A DNA stretch of 64,000 nt from NCBI RefSeq assembly GCF_017426725.1, contig NZ_JAERMS010000003.1:62001-126000 (forward strand), written 5' to 3'. The position numbers and the translations under genes are program-made. How positions within the stretch are numbered: position 1 is the first letter of the stretch; every line of letters begins with the position of its first letter. The stretch is from Prevotella illustrans. GTDB taxonomy: Bacteria; Bacteroidota; Bacteroidia; Bacteroidales; Bacteroidaceae. Under the pieces are notes generated by a model. The model worked only from the letters and a program-made list of their open reading frames with translations. It was not told where the DNA came from and did not search any database. Of this stretch, positions 48,275 to 56,974 are shown in pieces.

Positions 48275-48490
48275 ATGACCATTAACAAACACAAAGTCTG
48301 TATAATCCCCTATAACTAACGTATCTTTTGAAATTTTCCGTATTTTGTAATCAACATATGGATAGAGCTTTTCCACAGGATGTGGAAGTTTCCAATAAAT
48401 AAAAACTCGCATGCCATCAACATCAAACACTTTAGGGAATAAAATGTCCTGTTGGGAAGTAAATTCTTCATCTCCTTTCTTATTATAAGC
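48242..48490 (-). pseudogene. C-terminal fragment of an unknown protein cut by IS4351
   Basis: About 80 codons remain (AYNKKGDEEFTSQQDILFPK to NAPNRELSK). The 5' part is replaced by IS4351, whose terminal repeat abuts at 48491. The apparent TTG start at 48499 lies inside the insertion sequence. Aromatic and hydrophobic residues alternate (VFIYWKLPHPVEKLYPYVDY), but I do not recognise a family. The preceding 218 bp (48024-48241) hold no gene. Confidence 0.5.
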
Positions 48491-49642
48491 TGAATTCAAC
48501 TTGCAAATGCAACAGAATTCTGATTAATAATTTGTTTAAATTTTTCGTTTGGCGTGAGGTATCCAAGTCTTTTACGAGGTCGATTATTGAGTTTATTTTC
48601 AATCCACTTAATCTGTTTGTTGGTTACTTCACTAAAGTCCTTACCCTTTGGGATATACTGCCTGATAAGCCCGTTGGTGTTTTCATTGGCACCACGTTCC
48701 CATGAGTGGTATGGTTTGCAAAAATAGAATTTTATTTCCAATTTTTGCGCAATTTCCTCGTGCTTTGCAAACTCCTTTCCATTGTCAGCCGTAATTGTGT
48801 GTATTAAGTTTTTCACTTTCCGCAGTGCCCATACTGCAATCTTAGCTACCGGGATGGCTTCTTTTCCCGACAACTTGCGTATCCAGACCCTGCTTGTTGC
48901 TCTGTCGTTAATGGTAAGAATGGCACCTTTGTGGTTCTTACCAATAATTGTATCTATCTCTAAATCACCAAATCTCTCCTTCAGTTCCACTATCTCGGGA
49001 CGCTCATCAATATCCACCCTGCCTGGGATAAATCCTCGCCCTGCATTTTTAGAACCACGTTTGGCATACCTGCGACCTTGTCTGCGAAGATATTTGTGCA
49101 GTTTGCCACCCCGCCGCTTATCCTCCCAAATCCAGCGATATATCGTTTCGTGAGATACCATCGCAATTCCCTCCAAGCGGCTCCTGCCGACAATCTGCTC
49201 CGGGCTGAATCCTTTCTTCAACAGCTTTATTATCCGTTTTCTCATTGCCGGTGTAAGCACTTCCTTGCGATGTTTTTGCTGCTTGCGCCTGTCTGCTTTT
49301 CGCTGGGCAAGCTCCATGCTATAGCTACCACTTCGGGCGTCGCAATTGCGCTTTATCTCCCTGTAAACAGTGCTTTTATCTACTCCGATAGCTTCCGCTA
49401 TTGCTTTTTTGCTCATCGGTATTTGCAACATCATAGAAAATTGCATACCTTTGTTCCTCGGTTATATGTTTGCTCATCTGCAACTTTTTTTTCTTTGGAC
49501 GGACAATTAAAGCAAAGATAGCAAACTTTATCCATTCAGAGTGAGAGAAAGGGGGACATTGTCTCTCTTTCCTCTCTGAAAAATAAATGTTTTTATTGCT
49601 TATTATCCGCACCCAAAAAGTTGCATTTATAAGTTGAACTCA
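48491..49642 (-). mobile_element. Insertion sequence IS4351 (IS30 family)
   Basis: About 1.15 kb, bounded by imperfect inverted ends: plus-strand GAATTCAACTTGCAAATGC at the left (48492) and GCATTTATAAGTTGAACTC at the right (to 49641). The length fits IS4351 (1155 bp). Only one copy is present, whereas Tn4351-type transposons have two around ermF. In known ermF arrangements expression signals for ermF come from this IS, consistent with its right end lying 28 bp before the ermF start. Confidence 0.88.
48496..49477 (-). pseudogene. IS4351 transposase, frameshifted
   Basis: IS30-family DDE transposase. From ATG 49477 the frame reads MSKHITEEQRYAIF and then leaves the family. The correct continuation SMMLQIPMSKKAIAEAIGVD is in the next frame. 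One extra A in the run 49437-49440 (plus strand) explains it. The rest is intact to the end (HTH STVYREIKRN; DDE region with IDTIIG, TADNGKE and E in RGANENTNGLIRQY; total about 326 codons). Re-initiation at ATG 49446 or 49434 would make a protein lacking the first 10-14 residues, so activity may persist. Confidence 0.85.
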
Positions 49643-49670
49643 AGAAGTATTCACCTGTAAGAAGTTACTA

Positions 49671-50471
49671 ATGACAAAAAAGAAATTGCCCGTTCGTTTT
49701 ACGGGTCAGCACTTTACTATTGATAAAGTGCTAATAAAAGATGCAATAAGACAAGCAAATATAAGTAATCAGGATACGGTTTTAGATATTGGGGCAGGCA
49801 AGGGGTTTCTTACTGTTCATTTATTAAAAATCGCCAACAATGTTGTTGCTATTGAAAACGACACAGCTTTGGTTGAACATTTACGAAAATTATTTTCTGA
49901 TGCCCGAAATGTTCAAGTTGTCGGTTGTGATTTTAGGAATTTTGCAGTTCCGAAATTTCCTTTCAAAGTGGTGTCAAATATTCCTTATGGCATTACTTCC
50001 GATATTTTCAAAATCCTGATGTTTGAGAGTCTTGGAAATTTTCTGGGAGGTTCCATTATCCTTCAATTAGAACCTACACAAAAGTTATTTTCGAGGAAGC
50101 TTTACAATCCATATACCGTTTTCTATCATACTTTTTTTGATTTGAAACTTGTCTATGAGGTAGGTCCTGAAAGTTTCTTGCCACCGCCAACTGTCAAATC
50201 AGCCCTGTTAAACATTAAAAGAAAACACTTATTTTTTGATTTTAAGTTTAAAGCCAAATACTTAGCATTTATTTCCTGTCTGTTAGAGAAACCTGATTTA
50301 TCTGTAAAAACAGCTTTAAAGTCGATTTTCAGGAAAAGTCAGGTCAGGTCAATTTCGGAAAAATTCGGTTTAAACCTTAATGCTCAAATTGTTTGTTTGT
50401 CTCCAAGTCAATGGTTAAACTGTTTTTTGGAAATGCTGGAAGTTGTCCCTGAAAAATTTCATCCTTCGTAG
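49671..50471 (+). CDS. ermF: 23S rRNA (adenine-N6) methyltransferase ErmF
   Basis: A 266-residue Erm methylase that dimethylates A2058 of 23S rRNA, giving resistance to macrolides, lincosamides and streptogramin B. SAM motif I VLDIGAGKGFLTVHL (about residues 38-52), motif II AIENDTALV (about 60), catalytic NIPY in VVSNIPYGITS (about 101-104). Length and sequence match ErmF. The start is 28 bp after the right end of IS4351, and no leader-peptide attenuator like those of ermC is seen in that space. The gene looks intact. Low-GC codon use compared with the flanking integrase genes supports a foreign source. Confidence 0.98.
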   Translation: MTKKKLPVRFTGQHFTIDKVLIKDAIRQANISNQDTVLDIGAGKGFLTVHLLKIANNVVAIENDTALVEHLRKLFSDARNVQVVGCDFRNFAVPKFPFKVVSNIPYGITSDIFKILMFESLGNFLGGSIILQLEPTQKLFSRKLYNPYTVFYHTFFDLKLVYEVGPESFLPPPTVKSALLNIKRKHLFFDFKFKAKYLAFISCLLEKPDLSVKTALKSIFRKSQVRSISEKFGLNLNAQIVCLSPSQWLNCFLEMLEVVPEKFHPS

Positions 50472-50529
50472 TTCAAAGTCGGGTGGTTGTCAAGATGATT
50501 TTTTTGGTTTGGTGTCGTCTTTTTTTAAG

Positions 50530-50675
50530 CTGCCGCATAACGGCTGGCAAATTGGCGATGGAGCCGACTTTTAGCACAAATGTTGAATAGAATTACTAAT
50601 CTTCAACATTGCACAAAAGTTCAATAGAAGTACTTCACCGGCTCTATTGCCAATTTGTTTGTTATGTGCCTCTTG
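50530..50675 (+). other. Folded attC-like inverted repeat downstream of ermF
   Basis: CAAATTGGCGATGGAGCCG (50550-50568) is complementary to CGGCTCTATTGCCAATTTG (50639-50657) with two mismatches. Outer CATAAC/GTTATG ends pair too, and an inner pair AATGTTGAA/TTCAACATT surrounds a small loop. The ~145-bp fold has GCATAAC at one end and GTTATGTGC at the other, resembling recombination sites of gene-cassette type. It also forms the junction with the truncated receptor gene. Confidence 0.6.
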
Positions 50676-52342
50676 TCATCAAGTGTCAGCAAAGCCTGTA
50701 TGGAAGGCTGTTGTGTGTTTCCGTTATAACGCAGTTCAACTTCTATTTTTCCGTTGTTCCACTTTGCGCCGAACTTGGGCTTGTATTCCGTAGCCTTGAC
50801 TGTATAGTCCACTGTTTCCGAATTGTGTTGCCGGCAGATATTCCTGCGTTGCCATTCTACATCAATGCCACTGTTTATCTTCCATTGCTTACCCTTATAA
50901 TCCATTCTCAGGGTGAGTTCCTGCCCACATATAGATAGTGTGTTCTCATAACTTAGGCTATCTATGTATGGTCTATTCGGTATAGTATAGTCGTAAGTGT
51001 TGCTTGTGTTTCTATCCTCTTCGTGATGCAGTCCGTACCCTGTCTGCAATTTCAACTGTTTGCCAAAAGGATGGGTATATTGCAATGATATTCTGCTTTC
51101 GTTGCGCAGGGTGGGCAGTTGTTGGCAAAGATTGCGCAACAGTAGTGAATCTCCGCCCACAGCGTTGCGCAGGTGGTGGAATTTCGTCAGTGAAAGGCTG
51201 GTATTATTAGTTTCATTCGAGTTACCGCCAAGTGTCGCCTTCACGGTAAATGATGCCCCAGCCTTGCCAATCCGCCGTGTGAGGTCGGCAGATACATGGT
51301 AATTCTTTCCATTGCTTTTTGTGTTATTTCGCAGCGTTCCCGAGGTCAGCGTGTCCGCAGCCGTATTGCGCTCATATAGGTATGTTGTGTTGTCAGTCAG
51401 GTTGTCTGACCGTCCGAAGTTTCCATTTGCACTTATATTCAGCAAAGTCTTTTTGTCTATGTTATACTGCAGATTTATGTTTGCGGCATTACTGTGATTC
51501 TTGCTCAAGGAAAGCAGCATTGATTCCCGATATTTTGTTCCCGATGAAAGATATTGCTCATCATAGTCATGATTCTCGCTTCCATTGTGGAAGGCATTGA
51601 GTGAGAGGCTTGCATTGAGCGTAATTTTCTTACCAAATTTCTTCACGATATTGCCCGACAATATGTTTTGGAAATTGTTTCCCCCAATGTTCATATTACT
51701 AAGATTGTCAGAGCGCAAAGTCAGCGAGGTGTTTTCGCCATCGGCATTGAATAGATTGCCCTGTACCTCATCCCTGCGTCTGTCGCGATTGCCGTGTTCA
51801 GCCGTTAGTGTTCCTGTCAGGCTGCCATTGTAGGTAGATTTGGTCTTGATGTCCAGCACATAATTGTCGGCACCATCATCTACTCCCGTCATTTTCTCCA
51901 ATGCGCTGAGCATGTCATACAGTTTCAGTAGTTCCACTGCATCGGTTGGCATATTCTCCAACGCTGCGATAATGTCGTTGCCCATAAAGGTCTCGCCATT
52001 GATGTTTACGCCGTTCAATGGCTTTCCTTTGAATGATAGTTGCCTGTTCGCCTTGTCGTATTCCATGCCCGGAATATTCCTGATTAAGTCTTCCAAGTTA
52101 GCACCTTTCCTTACTCGAAGGCAATCAGTATTGATAAACGTGGTGTCTTTTCTTATGGAAAACAATTTCCGCTGTCCAATAACTTGAACTTCATCGAGTT
52201 CTATCGTTTTATGTAATGAAGAAACATGTTTTCGAGTAGGGTATATAGTATCACCCACAACTAAATTCAAAATAGTAGCATTAGCAGTGGGAAACAGCAG
52301 AAGTAGAATGATGAAGATTAAAAGAATTCTTTTGATTATCAT
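50621..52342 (-). pseudogene. TonB-dependent outer-membrane receptor, C-terminally truncated
   Basis: 573 codons of an outer-membrane beta-barrel protein of the OMP_b-brl_3 type (family usually 750-950 residues). Signal peptide (MIIKRILLIFIILLLLFPTA), TonB/plug segment ELDEVQVIGQRKLFSIRKDT, then LEDLIRNIPGMEYDKANRQL and GVNINGETFMGNDIIAALEN, typical of the family. Barrel strands follow. The last 13 codons are encoded by the attC-like repeat, so the natural 3' end is lost, with no C-terminal barrel strand or terminal Phe. It is probably non-functional. It points away from the right end of the inner element. Confidence 0.85.
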
Positions 52343-52450
52343 TTTGCAAAATTACCATTGTTCATAGATATATGCAATACCTTAAAATGGCGATTTTATA
52401 GAATTAGAAATGTCTAAGGTTGATTTTCATTGAAAAAACAACGTAAATAC

Positions 52451-52481
52451 TTTGCTTATATGAATTATATCGCTATCTTTG
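52451..52481 (+). promoter_or_regulatory. Outward promoter at the right end of the inner element
   Basis: TTTG (52451-52454), a 19-bp spacer and TATCTTTG (52474-52481), a perfect match to the Bacteroidetes consensus. The leader contains a hairpin AAGAAAC-TCGCTC-GTTTCTT (about 52529-52548). It reads toward the 3' half of the broken helicase. Confidence 0.7.
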
Positions 52482-52628
52482 CAACATCAAACAGAGAGTT
52501 CTTTGAGACTTTGCAGAATAAAGAAAGGGAAAGAAACTCGCTCGTTTCTTAGTCGTTCACCTTATCAGATTATATATTCTGCTTTTTATTAGTAATCAGT
52601 CGATTACATTCACCCCCATTACTTTTAT

Positions 52629-54392
52629 AATGAGATTACGGACTACCGAACGGCGGAGGATGTGGGCGTTGACCGCCCCGCCAAGAACGAGATACTGCAC
52701 CACATACCGCCCACGCCGGAGCAGGAGGACTTCATTCAGAAGCTGATGCAGTTCGCCAAGACGGGCGATGCCACCCTGTTGGGCAGGCTGCCGCTTTCGG
52801 AAACGGAAGAAAAGGCGAAGATGCTTATCGCCACGGACTATGCCCGGAAAATGGCACTCGACATGCGCATGATAGACCCGAATTATGAAGACCATCCCGA
52901 CAACAAGGCGAGCCACTGTGCCAAGATGATCGCGGAATATTACCAAAAATACGACGCGCAAAAGGGAACGCAGTTCGTTTTCTCGGACTTGGGGACATAT
53001 CAGCCGGGCGATGGGTGGAACGTCTATTCGGAAATCAAGCGCAAGCTGACGGAGGACTACGGCATACCGCCAAGCGAGGTGCGCTTCATTCAGGAGTGCA
53101 AGACCGACAAGGCGCGGAAGGCGGTGATAGACGCCATGAATGCCGGAACGGTGCGTGTGCTGTTCGGCTCCACCTCCATGCTCGGAACGGGTGTGAATGC
53201 GCAGAAAAGGTGTGTGGCAATCCATCATTTGGACACACCGTGGCGGCCATCCGACCTGCAACAGCGTGACGGACGCGGAGTTAGGGCAGGAAATGAGATT
53301 GCCAAGCATTTCGCCGGGAACAACGTGGATGTAATCATCTACGCGGTGGAGAAGTCACTGGACAGCTACAAGTTCAACCTCCTGCACTGCAAGCAAACTT
53401 TCATCTCGCAGCTCAAAAGCGGTGCTATGGGGGCGCGTACCATCGACGAGGGGGCAATGGACGAGAAATCGGGCATGAACTTCTCGGAGTACATGGCGTT
53501 GTTATCCGGCAACACCGACCTTTTGGATAAGGCGAAACTGGAGAAGCGGATCGCATCGCTCGAAGGGGAACGCAAGTCGTTCAACAAGGGCAAGCGTGAT
53601 TCGGAGTTCAAGCTGGAGTCAAAGACCGGCGAGTTGCGCAACAACACGGCTTTCATAGATGCCATGACGGAGGACTGGAACCGCTTCCTGTCGGTGGTGC
53701 AGACCGACAAGGAGGGCAACCGCCTTAATATAATTAAGGTGGACGGTGTGGATTCCGCCGATGAGAAGGTTATCGGAAAGCGTTTGCAGGAGATAGCGAA
53801 AAACGCCACTACGGGCGGGCTTTACACGCAGGTCGGAGAGCTTTACGGTTTTCCGATAAAGGTGGTGAGCGAAAGGATACTCAAAGAGGGATTGGAGTTT
53901 ACCGACAACCGTTTCGTGATAGAGGGAAACTACAAGTACACCTACAACAACGGGCATCTGGCGCTGGCTGACCCGTTGGCTGCCGCCCGCAATTTCCTCA
54001 ACGCGATTGAGAGGATACCCTCAATCATCGACCAGTATAAGGCGAAGAACGAGGTACTGAAAAGGGAGATACCGCAGTTGCAGGAGATAGCTGGCAAGGT
54101 GTGGAAGAAGGAGGACGAGTTGAAGCAGTTGAAGTCCGAACTTGCCGCCCTTGACCGCAAGATACAGCTGGAGCTTGCGCCGCCCACGCCCGAAGTCGCC
54201 GAAAAGGAGAACGAGGGGCAACAGGTCAAACCGGAAGCGGAAGATGTGCGGAACAGGCAGGTGCAATATCCCGAAAATGCACCGCCGCAGATACGCAGTC
54301 CGGCGGATAGTATCGTTGCCAACCATGTCATAATCGGGCGTCCAGGACTGTATGCCAAGGAGGAAACCCGGTCCAAAGGATTGAAAATATAA
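52629..54392 (+). pseudogene. N6-adenine methylase/SNF2-like helicase, 3' part
   Basis: In-frame continuation ([20 protein letters not shown]) of the gene starting at 38248, 588 codons. It contains the C-terminal helicase lobe: [20 protein letters not shown] and [20 protein letters not shown] (motifs V and VI), then a coiled C-terminal region. No ATG stands near the junction; GTG 52662 is the first candidate start. A promoter at 52451 could transcribe it, so a separate helicase C-lobe polypeptide is possible but would lack the Walker A half. Confidence 0.9.
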
Positions 54393-54415
54393 CCTTAGGA
54401 ATTTTATCTGAAGTA

Positions 54416-54519
54416 TTAATAAGGGCTATCCCAAAAGGTCTAAAAGTAAATTTTATCCTTTCTGCAAGTATCTGTAGGATGGCAACTGCATTTTTTTCTT
54501 TTTGGGCAGCCCTTATTAA
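54416..54519. mobile_element. Possible MITE (104 bp) between helicase and tetQ
   Basis: Terminal inverted repeats TTAATAAGGGCT and AGCCCTTATTAA are perfect and extend with CCCAAAAG/CTTTTTGGG. The interior has no ORF. The rest of the 54393-55048 gap holds the tetQ promoter and leader and otherwise AT-rich DNA in which I see nothing. It could alternatively act as a terminator. Confidence 0.5.
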
Positions 54520-54883
54520 AATTTATTCTTATTTTAGGTTATATACATTCATGTTCATTTATGTAAAAAATCCTGCTGACCTTGTTTATGTCTTGTCAGT
54601 CACCATTTGCAAAACCATATTTGACCCTCAAAGAGGCTGAATTTGATAAGCAACTTGCTACATACTCATAATAAGGAGCTAAATAGAACACGAATGGGAA
54701 ATACTCAAATGCCAAACTAAAGAAGATATTGGCCAAAATAAACGTTATACCGAGAGAGAAACTTGATTTTTCAACTTCCTAAAACGGTGTTGTTCAAACA
54801 TTTCTACTTATTTGTACTTGCCAGTTGAACCTACGCTTCCCTAATAAAATGTCTATGGTAAAAAGTTAAAAAATCCTCCCACT

Positions 54884-54914
54884 TTTGTTAGATATATTTT
54901 TTTGTGTAATTTTG
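54884..54914 (+). promoter_or_regulatory. tetQ-rteA-rteB promoter
   Basis: TTTG (54884-54887), a 19-bp spacer and TAATTTTG (54907-54914), a perfect Bacteroidetes promoter 134 bp before the tetQ start. The expected transcript start is near 54921. Confidence 0.85.
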
Positions 54915-54920
54915 TAATCG

Positions 54921-55048
54921 TTATGCGGCAGTAATAATATACATATTAATACGAGTTAGTAATCCTGTAGTTCTCACATGCTACGAGGAGGTATTAAAAG
55001 GTGCATTTCGACAATGCATCTATTGTAGTATATTATTGCTTAATCCAA
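54921..55048 (+). promoter_or_regulatory. tetQ translational attenuation leader
   Basis: In CTnDOT, tetracycline control acts on translation of this leader. Seen: a three-codon leader ORF ATG-CGG-CAG-TAA (54923-54934), a long-range pair GTAATAATATAC (54931-54942) with GTATATTATTGC (near 55028-55040), a small hairpin TGCATT-TCGAC-AATGCA (55002-55018), and GAGGAGG (54986-54992). Stalling on the short ORF would free the tetQ initiation region. The fold is by eye. Confidence 0.7.
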
Positions 55049-56974
55049 ATGAATATTATAAATTTAGGAATTCTTGCTCACATTGATGCAGGAAAAACTT
55101 CCGTAACCGAGAATCTGCTGTTTGCCAGTGGAGCAACGGAAAAGTGCGGCCGTGTGGATAATGGTGACACCATAACAGACTCTATGGATATAGAGAAACG
55201 TAGAGGAATTACTGTTCGGGCTTCTACGACATCTATTATCAGGAATGGTGTGAAATGCAATATCATTGACACTCCGGGACACATGGATTTTATTGCGGAA
55301 GTGGAGCGGACATTCAAAATGCTTGATGGAGCAGTCCTCATCTTATCCGCAAAGGAAGGCATACAAGCGCAAACAAAGTTGCTGTTCAATACTTTACAAA
55401 AACTGCAAATCCCGACAATTATATTTATCAATAAAATTGACCGTGACGGTGTGAATTTAGAGCGTTTGTATCTGGATATAAAAACAAATCTGTCTCAAGA
55501 TGTCCTGTTTATGCAAACTATTGTCGATGGATTGGTTTATCCGATTTGCTCCCAAACATATATAAAGGAAGAATACAAAGAATTTGTATGCAACCATGAC
55601 GACAATATATTAGAACGATATTTGGCGGATAGCGAAATTTCACCGGCTGATTATTGGAATACGATAATCGATCTTGTGGCAAAAGCCAAAGTCTATCCGG
55701 TACTACATGGATCAGCAATGTTCAATATCGGTATCAATGAGTTGTTGGACGCCATCTCTTCTTTTATACTTCCTCCAGAATCAGTCTCAAACAGACTTTC
55801 AGCTTATCTCTATAAGATAGAGCATGACCCCAAAGGACATAAAAGAAGTTTTCTAAAAATAATTGACGGAAGTCTGAGACTTCGAGACATTGTAAGAATC
55901 AACGATTCGGAAAAATTCATCAAGATTAAAAATCTAAAGACTATTTATCAGGGCAGAGAGATAAATGTTGATGAAGTGGGGGCCAATGATATCGCGATTG
56001 TAGAAGATATGGAAGATTTTCGAATCGGAGATTATTTAGGTGCTAAACCTTGTTTGATTCAAGGGTTATCTCGTCAGCATCCCGCTCTCAAATCCTCCGT
56101 CCGGCCAGACAGGCCCGAAGAGAGAAGCAAGGTGATATCCGCTCTGAATACATTGTGGATTGAAGACCCGTCTTTGTCCTTTTCCATAAACTCATATAGT
56201 GATGAATTGGAAATCTCGTTATATGGTTTGACACAAAAGGAAATCATACAGACATTGCTGGAAGAACGATTTTCCGTCAAGGTCCATTTTGATGAGATCA
56301 AGACTATCTACAAAGAACGACCTATAAAAAAGGTGAATAAGATTATTCAGATCGAAGTGCCGCCCAACCCTTATTGGGCCACAATAGGGCTGACTATTGA
56401 ACCCTTACCGTTAGGGACAGGGTTGCAAATCGAAAGTGACATCTCCTATGGTTATCTGAACCATTCTTTTCAAAATGCCGTTTTTGAAGGGATTCGTATG
56501 TCTTGCCAATCTGGTTTACATGGATGGGAAGTGACTGATCTGAAAGTAACTTTTACTCAAGCCGAGTATTATAGCCCGGTAAGTACACCTGCTGATTTCA
56601 GACAGCTGACCCCTTATGTCTTCAGGCTGGCCTTGCAACAGTCAGGTGTGGACATCCTCGAACCGATGCTCTATTTTGAGTTGCAGATACCCCAATCGGC
56701 AAGTTCCAAAGCTATTACAGATTTGCAAAAAATGATGTCTGAGATTGAAGACATCAGTTGCAATAATGAGTGGTGTCATATTAAAGGGAAAGTTCCATTA
56801 AATACAAGTAAAGACTACGCCTCAGAAGTAAGTTCATACACTAAGGGCTTAGGCGTTTTTATGGTTAAGCCATGCGGGTATCAAATAACAAAAGGCGATT
56901 ATTCTGATAATATCCGTATGAACGAAAAAGATAAACTTTTATTCATGTTTCAAAAATCAATGTCATCAAAATAA
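55049..56974 (+). CDS. tetQ: Tetracycline resistance ribosomal protection protein TetQ
   Basis: A 641-residue EF-G-like GTPase that releases tetracycline from the ribosome. G1 [13 protein letters not shown] (about residues 10-22), G3 DTPGHMDF (about 74), G4 NKID (about 128), then EF-G domains II-V. ATG 55049 gives the standard MNIINLG start. An in-frame GTG at 55001 would add 16 residues and is the start used in some database entries. The stop overlaps the rteA start (TAATG), so tetQ-rteA-rteB are one operon under the leader described above. Full length, no disruption. Confidence 0.98.
   Translation: MNIINLGILAHIDAGKTSVTENLLFASGATEKCGRVDNGDTITDSMDIEKRRGITVRASTTSIIRNGVKCNIIDTPGHMDFIAEVERTFKMLDGAVLILSAKEGIQAQTKLLFNTLQKLQIPTIIFINKIDRDGVNLERLYLDIKTNLSQDVLFMQTIVDGLVYPICSQTYIKEEYKEFVCNHDDNILERYLADSEISPADYWNTIIDLVAKAKVYPVLHGSAMFNIGINELLDAISSFILPPESVSNRLSAYLYKIEHDPKGHKRSFLKIIDGSLRLRDIVRINDSEKFIKIKNLKTIYQGREINVDEVGANDIAIVEDMEDFRIGDYLGAKPCLIQGLSRQHPALKSSVRPDRPEERSKVISALNTLWIEDPSLSFSINSYSDELEISLYGLTQKEIIQTLLEERFSVKVHFDEIKTIYKERPIKKVNKIIQIEVPPNPYWATIGLTIEPLPLGTGLQIESDISYGYLNHSFQNAVFEGIRMSCQSGLHGWEVTDLKVTFTQAEYYSPVSTPADFRQLTPYVFRLALQQSGVDILEPMLYFELQIPQSASSKAITDLQKMMSEIEDISCNNEWCHIKGKVPLNTSKDYASEVSSYTKGLGVFMVKPCGYQITKGDYSDNIRMNEKDKLLFMFQKSMSSK

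Larger units (their letters stand above)
42283..52628 (+). mobile_element. Nested ~10.35-kb composite element carrying ermF
   Basis: Inserted into the methylase/helicase gene. The host gene reads ...TTCTAT at 42277-42282 and continues in frame with AATGAGATTACG from 52629. The element's right end is TTTTAT (52623-52628), matching the left TTCTAT in five of six bases, as expected for a short tyrosine-recombinase crossover. Contents: two integrases, DUF1896, two HTH genes, DUF3408, a mob gene, IS4351, ermF, an attC-like fold and a truncated receptor. It corresponds to the composite ermF region that distinguishes CTnDOT from CTnERL, without tetX or aadS. Confidence 0.85.

Noticed and set aside
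49530..49580. GAGAGAAAGGGGGACA...CTCTCTTTCC as the end of IS4351
   Set aside because: The inverted partner is not found at the left. The true ends are the GTTGCATTT...AAGTTGAA type repeats 1.15 kb apart. This motif is an internal hairpin upstream of the transposase.
49643..49670. Leader-peptide attenuator for ermF
   Set aside because: Only 28 bp separate the IS end from the ATG, and no small ORF with paired stems is visible there.
50471..52630. tetX and aadS, expected in the classical CTnDOT ermF region
   Set aside because: No flavin monooxygenase or aminoglycoside adenylyltransferase sequence is present. The space is filled by the attC-like fold and the truncated receptor.
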